A DNA stretch of 64,000 nt from Xylophilus sp. GOD-11R (GTDB lineage Bacteria > Pseudomonadota > Gammaproteobacteria > Burkholderiales > Burkholderiaceae_C): assembly GCF_033546935.1 (NCBI RefSeq), contig NZ_CP137854.1, positions 62,001 to 126,000 on the forward strand. The letters run 5' to 3'. A model generated the notes under the pieces. It worked only from the letters and a program-made list of their open reading frames with translations. It was not told where the DNA came from and did no database searches. Shown here piece by piece: positions 36,075 through 44,089 of the stretch; position 1 is the stretch's first letter, and each line of letters opens with the position of its first letter. Both the position numbers and the translations under genes were made by a program.

Positions 36075-37226
36075 TCAGCGTTCCACGGACGGTGGCACGA
36101 GGCCGGGTGCTGGCGAGGCGTAGCCGGCGTGCCTGCGCAACGCCACCTCGTCCAGCGTGATGCCCAGCCCCGGGGCGCCCGGCAAGGTGATCCGTCCGTT
36201 CCTGGGCATCAGTTGCCCGGGACAGATGTTGGCGGCGAAGCGCGCGAACGGCAGGTAATACTCGGTGAGCGTGAAGTTGGGCATCCCAGCGCCGGCGTGC
36301 AAGGTGGCGTTGAGCGCGACGGTCGTCGAGTTGAAATTGTGGGGCGATATCGCGATGAAATGCGGTTCGGCCATGGCGGCGATCTCGCGAAGTTCCAGGA
36401 TCCCGCCGACATTGCAGATGTCCGGGTTCAGGATGTCCGCGGCGCGTCGTTCGAGCACCGGCACGAAGGCCGCCTTGCCATAGAGGGTCTCGCCGGTCAC
36501 GACCGGGATGCGCACGGAGCGCCTGACCTCGGCAACCGCCTCCAAATTCTCGGCTAGGCAGGGTTCCTCGTACCAATGCAGGTCGAAGGGCTCGAGCTCG
36601 TGGCCCAGGCGCCTGGCCGAGGCGGCCGAAAGCCTGCGCAGCATGTCCAGGAGGATGTCGACATCCGGGCCAACCGCCTCCCTCACCGCGGCGATCACGT
36701 CGACGACGTGGTGTTCGTGTTCCCGGGGCACGTGGGTCCGCCAGGAACCGGGCAGCGGCGAGAGCTTGATGGCGTCGAACCCCAGTGCCACCACATCCAT
36801 GGCCGCGCGGGCGTATTCGTCGGGCGTGCGGCAGTGGTCGCTCCAGCCGTTGGCATACACCCGCATGCTGTCGCGGCATTTGCCTCCCAGCAGGTTGTAG
36901 ACCGGCTGGCCGCAGGCCTTGCCTACGATGTCCCACAGGCCCTGCTCGATGGCGCTTTGCGCGCAATACAACTCGAACGAACTACGACGCTGGGCGTAGT
37001 CGTCCTGGACCACCTGCAGGAAATGCTTGATGTCGAAAGGGCTGCGGCCGACGCAGGCGTCACCCAGCTCGCCGATGAGGGCAACAACGGCCCGGTCGCG
37101 GCCCCGCAGGGTGTAGGCCTCTCCCCAGCCGACGAGCCCGTCGTCGGTAAGGACCTTGACAAAAATCCAGGTCCGGCTCCTGAAGCCGGGATCCACGGCG
37201 AAACATTCGATGGAGGCGATTTTCAT
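36075..37226 (-). CDS. Mandelate racemase/enolase superfamily enzyme
   Basis: 383-residue enolase-superfamily member, probably an acid-sugar or hydroxyacid dehydratase or racemase. N-terminal capping domain (MKIASIECFAVDPGF, LVGWGEAY), then TIM barrel with KLSP, metal-ligand candidates in DILLDML, WYEEP and TGETLYG, and a C-terminal base histidine in ISPHNFNS. The usual Lys-x-Lys pair reads IKLS and the second-strand ligand is followed by Met-Leu rather than the His of galactonate dehydratase, so subgroup and reaction are uncertain. Last gene of the six-gene minus-strand operon starting at 41797. Confidence 0.9.
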   Translation of the reverse strand: MKIASIECFAVDPGFRSRTWIFVKVLTDDGLVGWGEAYTLRGRDRAVVALIGELGDACVGRSPFDIKHFLQVVQDDYAQRRSSFELYCAQSAIEQGLWDIVGKACGQPVYNLLGGKCRDSMRVYANGWSDHCRTPDEYARAAMDVVALGFDAIKLSPLPGSWRTHVPREHEHHVVDVIAAVREAVGPDVDILLDMLRRLSAASARRLGHELEPFDLHWYEEPCLAENLEAVAEVRRSVRIPVVTGETLYGKAAFVPVLERRAADILNPDICNVGGILELREIAAMAEPHFIAISPHNFNSTTVALNATLHAGAGMPNFTLTEYYLPFARFAANICPGQLMPRNGRITLPGAPGLGITLDEVALRRHAGYASPAPGLVPPSVER

Positions 37227-37239
37227 GTTGATGGTCCCT

Positions 37240-37935
37240 TCAGACGGGCAGTCCCTTGGCGCGCAGCACCGCGTCAAAGCGTTCGGGGTCGGCCGATCCG
37301 GTTTGATTCGATTCCCGGATTTGCGCCTCGCGCTCCAGGTGCCTGAGGGTCCGGGCCAGGACCTCCTCGGCGTCCGAGGCCCGTACCGCGACGACGCCAT
37401 CCGCGTCGCCCACGATCAGGTCGCCCGGCATCACCGCCATGCCGGCGCACGCGATGGGAACGTTGATCTCGCCGGGGCCGTCCTTGGAGGGACCGCGATG
37501 GGTGTGACCGCGTGCGAAGACCGGCACGCCGTCCTCGGCCCACTCGACCAGGTCCCGAATCGCACCATCGAGCACGATGCCCGCAACGCCCTTGGCCAGG
37601 CAGGTGGTGCGCATCAGACCGCCCATCAGGGCCTGGCTGAGGTCGCCGCCGCCGTCGATGACAAGCACGTCGCCGGGTTGCACCATCATCAGTGCCTTGT
37701 GGATCATCAGGTTGTCGCCCGGGCGCACGCGCACGGTGAGCGCCGGGCCGCACAGGACGGTCTCCAGGCGACGGTGGTACTGGCGCAGGCCGTAGGTGCC
37801 CACGTTGCGGCTCATGGCATCGCCGATGGCGGCGGTGGGCAGCGCGGCGAAGGCCTTCACGAGTCCGGCGGGCAGGCCGGTTTCGCGCGGATGGATCCGG
37901 TAGCCTGCAGGCCAGCTCTTGGCGGTGGATGTCAT
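37240..37935 (-). CDS. RraA-fold aldolase (4-hydroxy-4-methyl-2-oxoglutarate aldolase-like)
   Basis: 231-residue RraA-family protein. Motifs GDNLMIHKAL, DVLVIDGGGDLSQALMGG and DGAIRD include the Arg-Asp pair that binds substrate and divalent metal in HMG/CHA aldolase, the enzyme closing protocatechuate 4,5-cleavage and gallate pathways by producing pyruvate. The Shine-Dalgarno CAGGGA precedes ATG 37935. A pyruvate-releasing retro-aldol step is likely here; the true substrate is unknown. Other members of this fold inhibit RNase E, which the context makes unlikely. Confidence 0.88.
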   Translation of the reverse strand: MTSTAKSWPAGYRIHPRETGLPAGLVKAFAALPTAAIGDAMSRNVGTYGLRQYHRRLETVLCGPALTVRVRPGDNLMIHKALMMVQPGDVLVIDGGGDLSQALMGGLMRTTCLAKGVAGIVLDGAIRDLVEWAEDGVPVFARGHTHRGPSKDGPGEINVPIACAGMAVMPGDLIVGDADGVVAVRASDAEEVLARTLRHLEREAQIRESNQTGSADPERFDAVLRAKGLPV

Positions 37936-37951
37936 GTCGTTCCCTGGAATG

Positions 37952-39151
37952 TCAGATGGCCTGCGCCGTGAAGAGCGCGTCGATCTCGCTTTCGGCCAGG
38001 CCCAGCTCCTCCAGGACCTGCCGGCTGTCGGCGCCCAGGGTTCGCGGCGGGATGGAAACCGCCGGCGCCACGCCGTTGACCTTGATGCCGGTGCGCACCA
38101 GCTGCAGGTCGCGATCCACGCCGGCAACGTTCCGGAAGGTGCCGACCATGCCGCGCTCGGCGATCTGCGGTTGCGCCAGCGCCTGCGAGACCGAGTAGAC
38201 CGGCCCCGATGGCACGTCGACCGCGTTGAGGATCTCGCACCACTCGTCGGCGGACCGACTGGCCAGCCCGCATTCCAGGGCATCGCGCAGCAGGTAGCGG
38301 TTCTGCAGCCGGGCGTGGCGCTCGAAGAAGCGCGGATCGCGATAGATCTCGGGCAGGCCGAGCGCGTTGCACAGGGCTTCGAACTGTTCCTGCTTGTTGG
38401 CCGAGATGTTGAGCAGGCCCGATCCCGTCTTGAAGGTTCCCGACGGACTGGCGGTGATGTTCTCGTTGCCCATCGGCTGCGGCTCCTTGCCGGCGATGAG
38501 CTGGTTGGACATGGCCCAACCCATGGCGACCATGGTCGATTCGAGCATGGACACGTCGAGGAAGATGCCGCCGGTGCGCTGCGTATCGGCGAGTGCGGCG
38601 GCCACCGCGAAGGCCGCGGTCAGGCCCCCCACGGTATCGGCCACGGGGTAGCCGACCCGGTAGGGCGCGGTGTCGGGCGCGCCTGTGATGCTCATGACGC
38701 CGGACATGCCCTGGATGATCTGGTCATAGGCGGGACGGTCGCGCAGCGGCCCGTCCTGGCCGAAGCCGGAAATTGCGCAGTAGACGAGGCGTGGATTGAC
38801 CTGGAGCAGGTCTTCGTAGCCAATCCCCAGGCGCTGCATGACGCCGGGGCGGAAGTTCTCGACCAGCGCGTCGGCGGTCGCGACGAGTTTCAGGAAGAGT
38901 GCCTTGCCTTGCGGATGCTTGAAGTCGATGGTGATCGACCGTTTGCCCGCGTTCTGCGCCAGGTAGGAAATGCCCATGGACCGCTTCACCAGTTCCGGAT
39001 CAGCGCCAAGTTGGCGTGCCAGGTCGCCGCCCTTGCGGTTCTCGACCTTGACGACGTCGGCGCCCAGATGCGCGAGCTGGTGGCAACAGAACGGACCCGA
39101 CAGCACATTGGTCAGGTCGAGTACACGATAGGCGCGGAGTGGAAGAGACAT
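37952..39151 (-). CDS. CaiB/BaiF (class III) CoA-transferase
   Basis: 399-residue formyl-CoA-transferase-like enzyme moving CoA between carboxylates via an enzyme-bound thioester. The N-terminal block RVLDLTNVLSGPFCCHQLAHLGADVVKVE, the substrate loop and the catalytic Asp in RPAYDQIIQGMSG are intact. Start ATG 39151; a GTG at 39178 overlapping the crotonase stop would add nine residues. Activation of a pathway acid to its CoA ester fits the adjacent crotonase gene, and such an ester could be the MarR inducer. Confidence 0.93.
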   Translation of the reverse strand: MSLPLRAYRVLDLTNVLSGPFCCHQLAHLGADVVKVENRKGGDLARQLGADPELVKRSMGISYLAQNAGKRSITIDFKHPQGKALFLKLVATADALVENFRPGVMQRLGIGYEDLLQVNPRLVYCAISGFGQDGPLRDRPAYDQIIQGMSGVMSITGAPDTAPYRVGYPVADTVGGLTAAFAVAAALADTQRTGGIFLDVSMLESTMVAMGWAMSNQLIAGKEPQPMGNENITASPSGTFKTGSGLLNISANKQEQFEALCNALGLPEIYRDPRFFERHARLQNRYLLRDALECGLASRSADEWCEILNAVDVPSGPVYSVSQALAQPQIAERGMVGTFRNVAGVDRDLQLVRTGIKVNGVAPAVSIPPRTLGADSRQVLEELGLAESEIDALFTAQAI

Positions 39152-39174
39152 GGTTCGAGGTTCGATGAAAGGCG

Positions 39175-39909
39175 TCACGGCATGCGTGCGGCCAGGAGGT
39201 TTTGGATCCGTGGGTTGACGTCCTGCCCCTGCTGCATGGCATTGCGCCAGTCATGGGGCTCCAGCGGCGTCTGCGCCAGGGCCAGCTTGGTCTGCGTTAT
39301 CGCGATCGGGTCCAGCTGCGCGATCTTTCGGGCCAGCGCCTGGGTTCGCACCACCAGCGCATCGTCGGCGACCACCTCGTTGAGCAGGCCCCAGGAGCAC
39401 GCCGTCGCGGCGTCGATCGGCTCGGTGTCGAAGACCAGCCACGCCAGGCGCTTGCGGCCCAGGCCCGACAAGCTGGTGGTGGCGGCCGACATGCTGGCGT
39501 AGGCCTTGGCCCGCAGCTCCGGCAGACCCAGGCGCGCGCTTGATGCGGCGATCGCCAGGTCACAGGCGTTGATGAGGTTGACGCCAAAACCCAGGGCCAG
39601 GCCGTTGACGGCACCGATCACCACGCCGGGGAAGGACTTGACTGCGAGGGCGAGCTCGATGCCTTCCGCTCCGGCCGTGTCGGGCTGGCCGGCTGCCAGG
39701 CGTTCTGCACGCTCCCGGGTGTCGGCGCCGCAGCAGAACCACTGCTCGGAGCCGGCCAGCACCAACACCCGGGCCCGGCCTTCGAGCGTCTGCAGGGCGG
39801 CCTGCAACTCCTGGCGGGCCTGTTGATTCAGCGCATTGCGCTTCTCCGGTCGGGCGATGCGGATCTGCGCCCATTCGCCATGGGACTCGACTTGCACGAG
39901 TGCGCTCAT
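39175..39909 (-). CDS. Enoyl-CoA hydratase/isomerase (crotonase) family
   Basis: 244-residue crotonase-fold enzyme acting on an acyl-CoA. Oxyanion-hole motifs WFCCGADTRE and GLALGFGVNLINACD are present. The first catalytic Glu of enoyl-CoA hydratase (E144 equivalent) is Asn here (GVNL), while the second (in GLPELR) is kept, so hydration may be replaced by isomerase-, hydrolase- or lyase-type chemistry. Its stop is close to the CoA-transferase start, and its start overlaps the amidohydrolase stop (ATGA). Confidence 0.9.
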   Translation of the reverse strand: MSALVQVESHGEWAQIRIARPEKRNALNQQARQELQAALQTLEGRARVLVLAGSEQWFCCGADTRERAERLAAGQPDTAGAEGIELALAVKSFPGVVIGAVNGLALGFGVNLINACDLAIAASSARLGLPELRAKAYASMSAATTSLSGLGRKRLAWLVFDTEPIDAATACSWGLLNEVVADDALVVRTQALARKIAQLDPIAITQTKLALAQTPLEPHDWRNAMQQGQDVNPRIQNLLAARMP

Positions 39910-40784
39910 GGAGTCGCTCCGGTGGGCTGGAAATCGTAGAGCCGTTCCGGATTGCCGACCATGACCTGCTCCAGCAGATTCTCCTGCGGCAACCAGAGCC
40001 CCAGCAGGTCGAGCAGTTGGGCATCGTCTGGCATCGGCTTCTCGCCCACCATGGCGGCCGGATGCGGCCAATCGGTGCCCCACACCACGCGTTCGGGCGC
40101 CCGCTGCAGCCAGTAGCGGCTGAGCACGCCGGCGTCCGCATACCCGGGCGCGCCATCGACGCTGTCGTGGTAGGCGCCCGAAAGCTTGATCCAGGTCCTG
40201 CCCTGGTCCACGAGACGCCGCAGGGTGCCGGTGGCCGGATGGTGCAGACTGTCGGGTTGCGGCACCCGGCCGAGGTGGTCGATGACCAAGGTCGTCGGCA
40301 GCCTGGACAAGGCCTCCTCCATGGCGGGGTAGCTGCCGCCGAGTGTGTGGAACTGGATATGCCAACCCATGGGCGCGATCCGGTCAGCCAGTGCGGCCAG
40401 AAGATCCATTCCGGCCCCGGCGGGTCGGGAGAGATTGAATCGGATCCCCCGCACACCGGCTTCATGCATCCGGCGCAGTTCCGTATCGGTGGTCTGCAGG
40501 TCGATCACGGCTATGCCGCGCGAGCGGCCGCCAAACTGTGCAAGGGCGTCGAGCAGGCAGCGGTTGTCCGTACCGTAGCTGGAGGGTTGCACGACGACGC
40601 TGCGCTGAAGGCCGAGCCGCTGCTGCAACTGCCGGTATTGCGCCACGTCGGCATGCGGCGGTCGCAGGGAAACGTCGGGGGCGTACGGGAAACGGTGGTC
40701 GTAGATGTGGTGGTGGCAGTCCACGCTGCCGGGCGGCAGCACTAATGTGGCAGGGGCCGTTCCGGCCGACCAGGGCGCCTTCAT
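39906..40784 (-). CDS. Amidohydrolase-2 family lactonase (2-pyrone-4,6-dicarboxylate hydrolase-like)
   Basis: 292-residue TIM-barrel hydrolase like LigI and other amidohydrolase-2 enzymes that open lactones or decarboxylate. Active-site histidines are in VDCHHHIYD near residue 22, HIQFHTLGG, VIDHLGR, and the catalytic Asp is in VWGTDWPHP. LigI hydrolyses 2-pyrone-4,6-dicarboxylate in protocatechuate 4,5-cleavage, the same route that ends with an RraA-type aldolase. Overlaps both neighbours by four bases (ATGA), so the genes are coupled. Confidence 0.9.
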   Translation of the reverse strand: MKAPWSAGTAPATLVLPPGSVDCHHHIYDHRFPYAPDVSLRPPHADVAQYRQLQQRLGLQRSVVVQPSSYGTDNRCLLDALAQFGGRSRGIAVIDLQTTDTELRRMHEAGVRGIRFNLSRPAGAGMDLLAALADRIAPMGWHIQFHTLGGSYPAMEEALSRLPTTLVIDHLGRVPQPDSLHHPATGTLRRLVDQGRTWIKLSGAYHDSVDGAPGYADAGVLSRYWLQRAPERVVWGTDWPHPAAMVGEKPMPDDAQLLDLLGLWLPQENLLEQVMVGNPERLYDFQPTGATP

Positions 40785-41797
40785 GCGACCACCGCCGAAG
40801 CGAAACCGATTCGCGCGAGGCGACTGGCAGAGCCCGCGTTGACCGCGCCCGGCGGCATTTGCCCCGCCGCCAGTGCCGCCACCTGCCGTACCGTGTCCAT
40901 GGTCTGGTGTTCGCGTGCCTGGGCGGTCATGCCGCCGACATGCGGCATGGCGACGACATCGGCACGTTGCAGGAACCGCGCGGCCGGCTTCTGATCGGGA
41001 GCCGTGCCGACATCGAGGCCGGCGCCCCGCAGGCGGCCGCTGTTCAAGGCTGCTTCCAGCGCATCGTCGTCGACGAGTTCGCCGCGCGAGAGATTGAGGA
41101 AACTCGCGCCGGTCTTCATACGCTGGAATGCGGTCGCGTCGAACAGGTTGCGGGTCTTCGGTGTCGCGGCTGCCAGGCAGACCACGAAGTCCGACTGGGT
41201 GAGCAAGGCGTCGAACGACGCCGCCATGGACTCCAGTTCTTTCGGGTCGGCAAAGGGGTCATGGACCAAAACCTGCATGCCCAGGCCGCGTGCCAGCGCC
41301 ACCAGGCGGCGGCCGATGACGCCGTAGCCGACCACGCCGACGGTGCAGCTGCTCACCTGCAGCGCCTTGGGCAGCACGGGCTCGGCTCCCAACATGTAGG
41401 CGGTTCTGGCCTTGGACACTCCTCGGGCCAGATCGAAGATCATGCTGATCGCCAGCTCCGCCACCGCCGTCCCGAAGCCGGCGCTTGCGCGTGTCACCAG
41501 GATGCCGTGCGTGCCGGCCGAAGCCAGGTCGATCGTGCTGATATCGACCGCCGCGCGCACGAACGCCACGAGGTCGGGGCAATGGTCGAAGGTTTCCGCC
41601 GAGCCTGCGCTGGAGCGGTGCGCCAGGATGATTTCGCATTCCTGTGCGGCTTGCGCCAGCTCCAGTCCCTGTAGGACCCGGCCGGTGGTGTTGAGCCGGA
41701 CATCCGCGTGGGCGCGCAGGCCGGCCAATCCGGCTTCGCTGTAATAGCTGGCTAGCTCATATTCGGTATGCGAGACAAAGACTTTCAGTCGCTTCAT
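40781..41797 (-). CDS. D-2-hydroxyacid dehydrogenase (NAD-binding), atypical active site
   Basis: 338-residue D-isomer-specific 2-hydroxyacid dehydrogenase. Rossmann motif VGVVGYGVIGRR, active-site Arg in LNLSRGELVD and His in MPHVGG are present, but the region that normally provides the catalytic Glu (DVF..EP) reads DVGTAPDQKP. First gene of the six-gene minus operon, 49 bp behind the operator pair at 41847-41887. ATG 41797 gives the natural MKRLKVFVS start; an ATG at 41932 would run across the operators and the divergent gene's start. Confidence 0.9.
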   Translation of the reverse strand: MKRLKVFVSHTEYELASYYSEAGLAGLRAHADVRLNTTGRVLQGLELAQAAQECEIILAHRSSAGSAETFDHCPDLVAFVRAAVDISTIDLASAGTHGILVTRASAGFGTAVAELAISMIFDLARGVSKARTAYMLGAEPVLPKALQVSSCTVGVVGYGVIGRRLVALARGLGMQVLVHDPFADPKELESMAASFDALLTQSDFVVCLAAATPKTRNLFDATAFQRMKTGASFLNLSRGELVDDDALEAALNSGRLRGAGLDVGTAPDQKPAARFLQRADVVAMPHVGGMTAQAREHQTMDTVRQVAALAAGQMPPGAVNAGSASRLARIGFASAVVA

Positions 41798-41846
41798 GGC
41801 AATCAGGGGCGAAGTGGGGAGGCGTTCTGCTGCGTGCAGTTTGTGA

Positions 41847-41860
41847 GGTAGTATGCTAAC
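41847..41860. promoter_or_regulatory. Operator copy 3 (divergent promoter region)
   Basis: GGTAGTATGCTAAC is the exact reverse complement of the sites at 29427 and 29480. With flank, TGAGGTAGTATGCTAAC (17 bp) is shared with 29480. It sits in the 128-bp region between two divergent dehydrogenase genes, 49 bp before the minus-strand start. Confidence 0.75.
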
Positions 41861-41873
41861 TGCAATCCAGAGA

Positions 41874-41887
41874 GTTTGCACGCTTAC
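41874..41887. promoter_or_regulatory. Operator copy 4 (divergent promoter region)
   Basis: GTTTGCACGCTTAC matches the palindrome at 11 of 14 positions. Its start is 27 bp from the start of copy 3 and it ends 38 bp before the plus-strand dehydrogenase gene, so together the pair can control both directions. Confidence 0.55.
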
Positions 41888-41925
41888 CGTTTTGAAGATT
41901 CCATCGAACCTCACCTGATCCTCAA

Positions 41926-42867
41926 ATGACACACAAGATCCTCATCCCCCAGGGTGCGCTGACGCCCGCCTTGCAAGCCCGACTCGAAGCGAAGTTCGAT
42001 GCTTGTTTCTTGCCGAACCAGCCGGCCGAACGTGACGCGTGGCTGGCCGTTCACGGCAAGGGCATCATCGCCATGGCGACGAACGCGAAGTTCGGTGCGA
42101 GTCCATCTTTGGTGGCGGCCTTGCCCGACCTCAAGGTGATCTCCAGCCTGGGCGTGGGACTCGATGCCTTCGATTTGCCGGCTTTGAAGGCGCGTGGCAT
42201 CCAGGTGGGCTACACGCCCGAAGTGCTGAACGATTGCGTGGCCGACATCGCATTCGCATTGCTGATGGCGGTGACGCGCAAGATCACGGAGGCAGACACC
42301 TTCGTCCGATCGGGATCGTGGCCCTCCGCCTCCTTTCCGATGGGCACGCGGGTCTCGGGCAAGCGGCTCGGGATTCTGGGCATGGGACGCATCGGCTCGG
42401 TGATCGCCCGCAGAGCAACCGGCTTCGACATGGAAGTGCGTTACCACAACCGGCGCGCGGTGCCTGGCAGTGCGCTGGCTTATGCGGAGTCGCCCGTCGC
42501 GTTGGCGGAGTGGGCCGATTTTCTGGTGGTGGCCAGCGCCGGCGGGGCGGACAGCAAGAACCTTGTCTCCGCTGCCGTGTTGGATGCTTTGGGGCCGCAG
42601 GGCTTCCTGATCAACGTCTCACGCGGTAGCGTGGTCGATGAGCCGGTGCTGATCCGATACCTGCAACAAGGCCTGATCGCCGGGGCCGGCCTGGATGTCT
42701 TTGCCCAGGAACCGCAGGTGCCTGCCGACATGGTCGCGTTGAAGAACGTGGTTCTGCTTCCCCACATCGCCAGTCATACCGTCGAAACCCGAGAGGCCAT
42801 GGCCAACCGTGTCGTCGACAACGTAGAGGCCTTCTTCCAGAACCGTCCGCTGCCCAGCGCCGCTTGA
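41926..42867 (+). CDS. D-2-hydroxyacid dehydrogenase (glyoxylate/hydroxypyruvate reductase-like)
   Basis: 313-residue NAD(P)H-dependent 2-oxoacid reductase. Rossmann motif GILGMGRIGSVIAR, and a full catalytic triad: Arg in NVSRGSVVD, Glu in DVFAQEP and His in PHIASHT. Best fit is the GhrB/hydroxyphenylpyruvate-reductase group. Divergent from the six-gene operon and alone before a terminator at 42918, so probably monocistronic. It differs from the neighbour at 40781 in keeping the catalytic Glu. Confidence 0.93.
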   Translation: MTHKILIPQGALTPALQARLEAKFDACFLPNQPAERDAWLAVHGKGIIAMATNAKFGASPSLVAALPDLKVISSLGVGLDAFDLPALKARGIQVGYTPEVLNDCVADIAFALLMAVTRKITEADTFVRSGSWPSASFPMGTRVSGKRLGILGMGRIGSVIARRATGFDMEVRYHNRRAVPGSALAYAESPVALAEWADFLVVASAGGADSKNLVSAAVLDALGPQGFLINVSRGSVVDEPVLIRYLQQGLIAGAGLDVFAQEPQVPADMVALKNVVLLPHIASHTVETREAMANRVVDNVEAFFQNRPLPSAA

Positions 42868-42917
42868 GGAAAGGCCGGTTGCCACGGTGATCGGCCTTGG
42901 CTGTTCGGGAGAAAAAA

Positions 42918-42935
42918 GGCCGGCTTCAGCCGGCC
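42918..42935 (-). terminator. Intrinsic terminator between dehydrogenase and porin genes
   Basis: GGCCGGCTTCAGCCGGCC, a 7-bp G/C stem with a 4-base loop. Read on the minus strand it is followed by a six-T run, ending transcripts of the porin gene 26 bp after its stop. In the plus direction only a weak T stretch follows, so it may also serve the convergent dehydrogenase gene. Confidence 0.8.
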
Positions 42936-42961
42936 CAAGTTTGCCCTCGGAGTTTGATCGC

Positions 42962-44023
42962 TCAGAAAGAATGCCGCACACCGAACTCGAAACCGTTCGA
43001 GTTCCCGCCGGCTGAAGTCCCTGCCGCGGCCAGGCCGTCTGCCGAGATGGAGCGTGTGGCCGTTCCCTTGTTGTTCAGTCGGGCGACCGTGCCGTAGAGG
43101 TAGGTGCGCTTGGAGAGGTAGTAGCCGTAGCCCAGCGCGAACTTGTTGAAGTCATTGGCGCTGTTCTTCAGGTCATGGTGGGCCAGCGACACCTTGATTT
43201 CACTCGCCCCGATCGGTGCCGTGGCGCCGATCATCATGGTGTCGATCCGGCTGTTGGCGGCCGGAGCGCCCTTGACGCGTTCGGATCCGTAGAACAAGAC
43301 GGGCTTGATGAAGCCGAAGTTGTAGGTTCCGGTGATGCTGCCGACATTCAGATCGCGGCCTTCGGCAAACGGCGCGACATCCGAGGCACCGATCGCCTGC
43401 TTCCATTGGCCGTACGCGGCCACCACGTTGGCCGGCCCGCTCATGTAGCCCAGCCGTCCGCCGACGAAGTCATTCTGCTTGTCGTTCAGGGCGGTGGACG
43501 ATTTCTCGCCGAAGGCGTATTGCGCAAGACCGTAGACGCCCCCCAACTTGCTGGGCAGCAGGTAAGTGACGGTATTGCTCTGCCGGACCGTGCTGGAATA
43601 ACCGAAGTAGGTATTGGTCAGCAGTCCGCCGACGCCGCGTGCTGCAAATGGATCGAAGCCGATGAGGTTGAGAAACAGCGGCGTGTTATCGCGGCCCATC
43701 CGCAGTTCGCCAAGCGAGTTGCTCAGGAGGCTGACGGTCGCCCGCCGTTGGAAATTGAAGCCGTTCGCGTTGCCGACATCCGAGTCCAGCGCGCCTTCCA
43801 GCCAGAAGCCGGCAGAGAGTCCGCCGCCCAGGTCTTCCGTGCCACGAAAACCGAGCCGGCCCGGCGCACTGCTGCCTGTCGCAATACCGCTCCTGGATCC
43901 GTTGCCGCTACCTTGCACATGGGCCACCGACATATCCACGACGCCGAATAGGGTGACGTTGGTTTGGGCAAAGGCCAGGGGGGCCGCGAAAGCCGCAGCC
44001 ATGATCATCGAGATTTTTTTCAT
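42962..44023 (-). CDS. Burkholderiales-type general porin
   Basis: 353-residue outer-membrane trimeric porin: signal peptide (1-20, ending AFAQ), mature start TNVTLFGVVDMSVAHVQG, the GFRGTEDLGGGLSAGF block and a C-terminal Phe (GVRHSF) needed for insertion by the Bam machinery. Such porins are often co-regulated with catabolic genes for uptake of the growth substrate. Gap of 66 bp to the Bug gene upstream, so the two may be one transcript. Confidence 0.95.
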   Translation of the reverse strand: MKKISMIMAAAFAAPLAFAQTNVTLFGVVDMSVAHVQGSGNGSRSGIATGSSAPGRLGFRGTEDLGGGLSAGFWLEGALDSDVGNANGFNFQRRATVSLLSNSLGELRMGRDNTPLFLNLIGFDPFAARGVGGLLTNTYFGYSSTVRQSNTVTYLLPSKLGGVYGLAQYAFGEKSSTALNDKQNDFVGGRLGYMSGPANVVAAYGQWKQAIGASDVAPFAEGRDLNVGSITGTYNFGFIKPVLFYGSERVKGAPAANSRIDTMMIGATAPIGASEIKVSLAHHDLKNSANDFNKFALGYGYYLSKRTYLYGTVARLNNKGTATRSISADGLAAAGTSAGGNSNGFEFGVRHSF

Positions 44024-44089
44024 GGGTTTTTGTGTGGGTGGATAACCCACGTTTCACGTCGTTGCCAATCGGTGGCGGCACGGCGGGAT

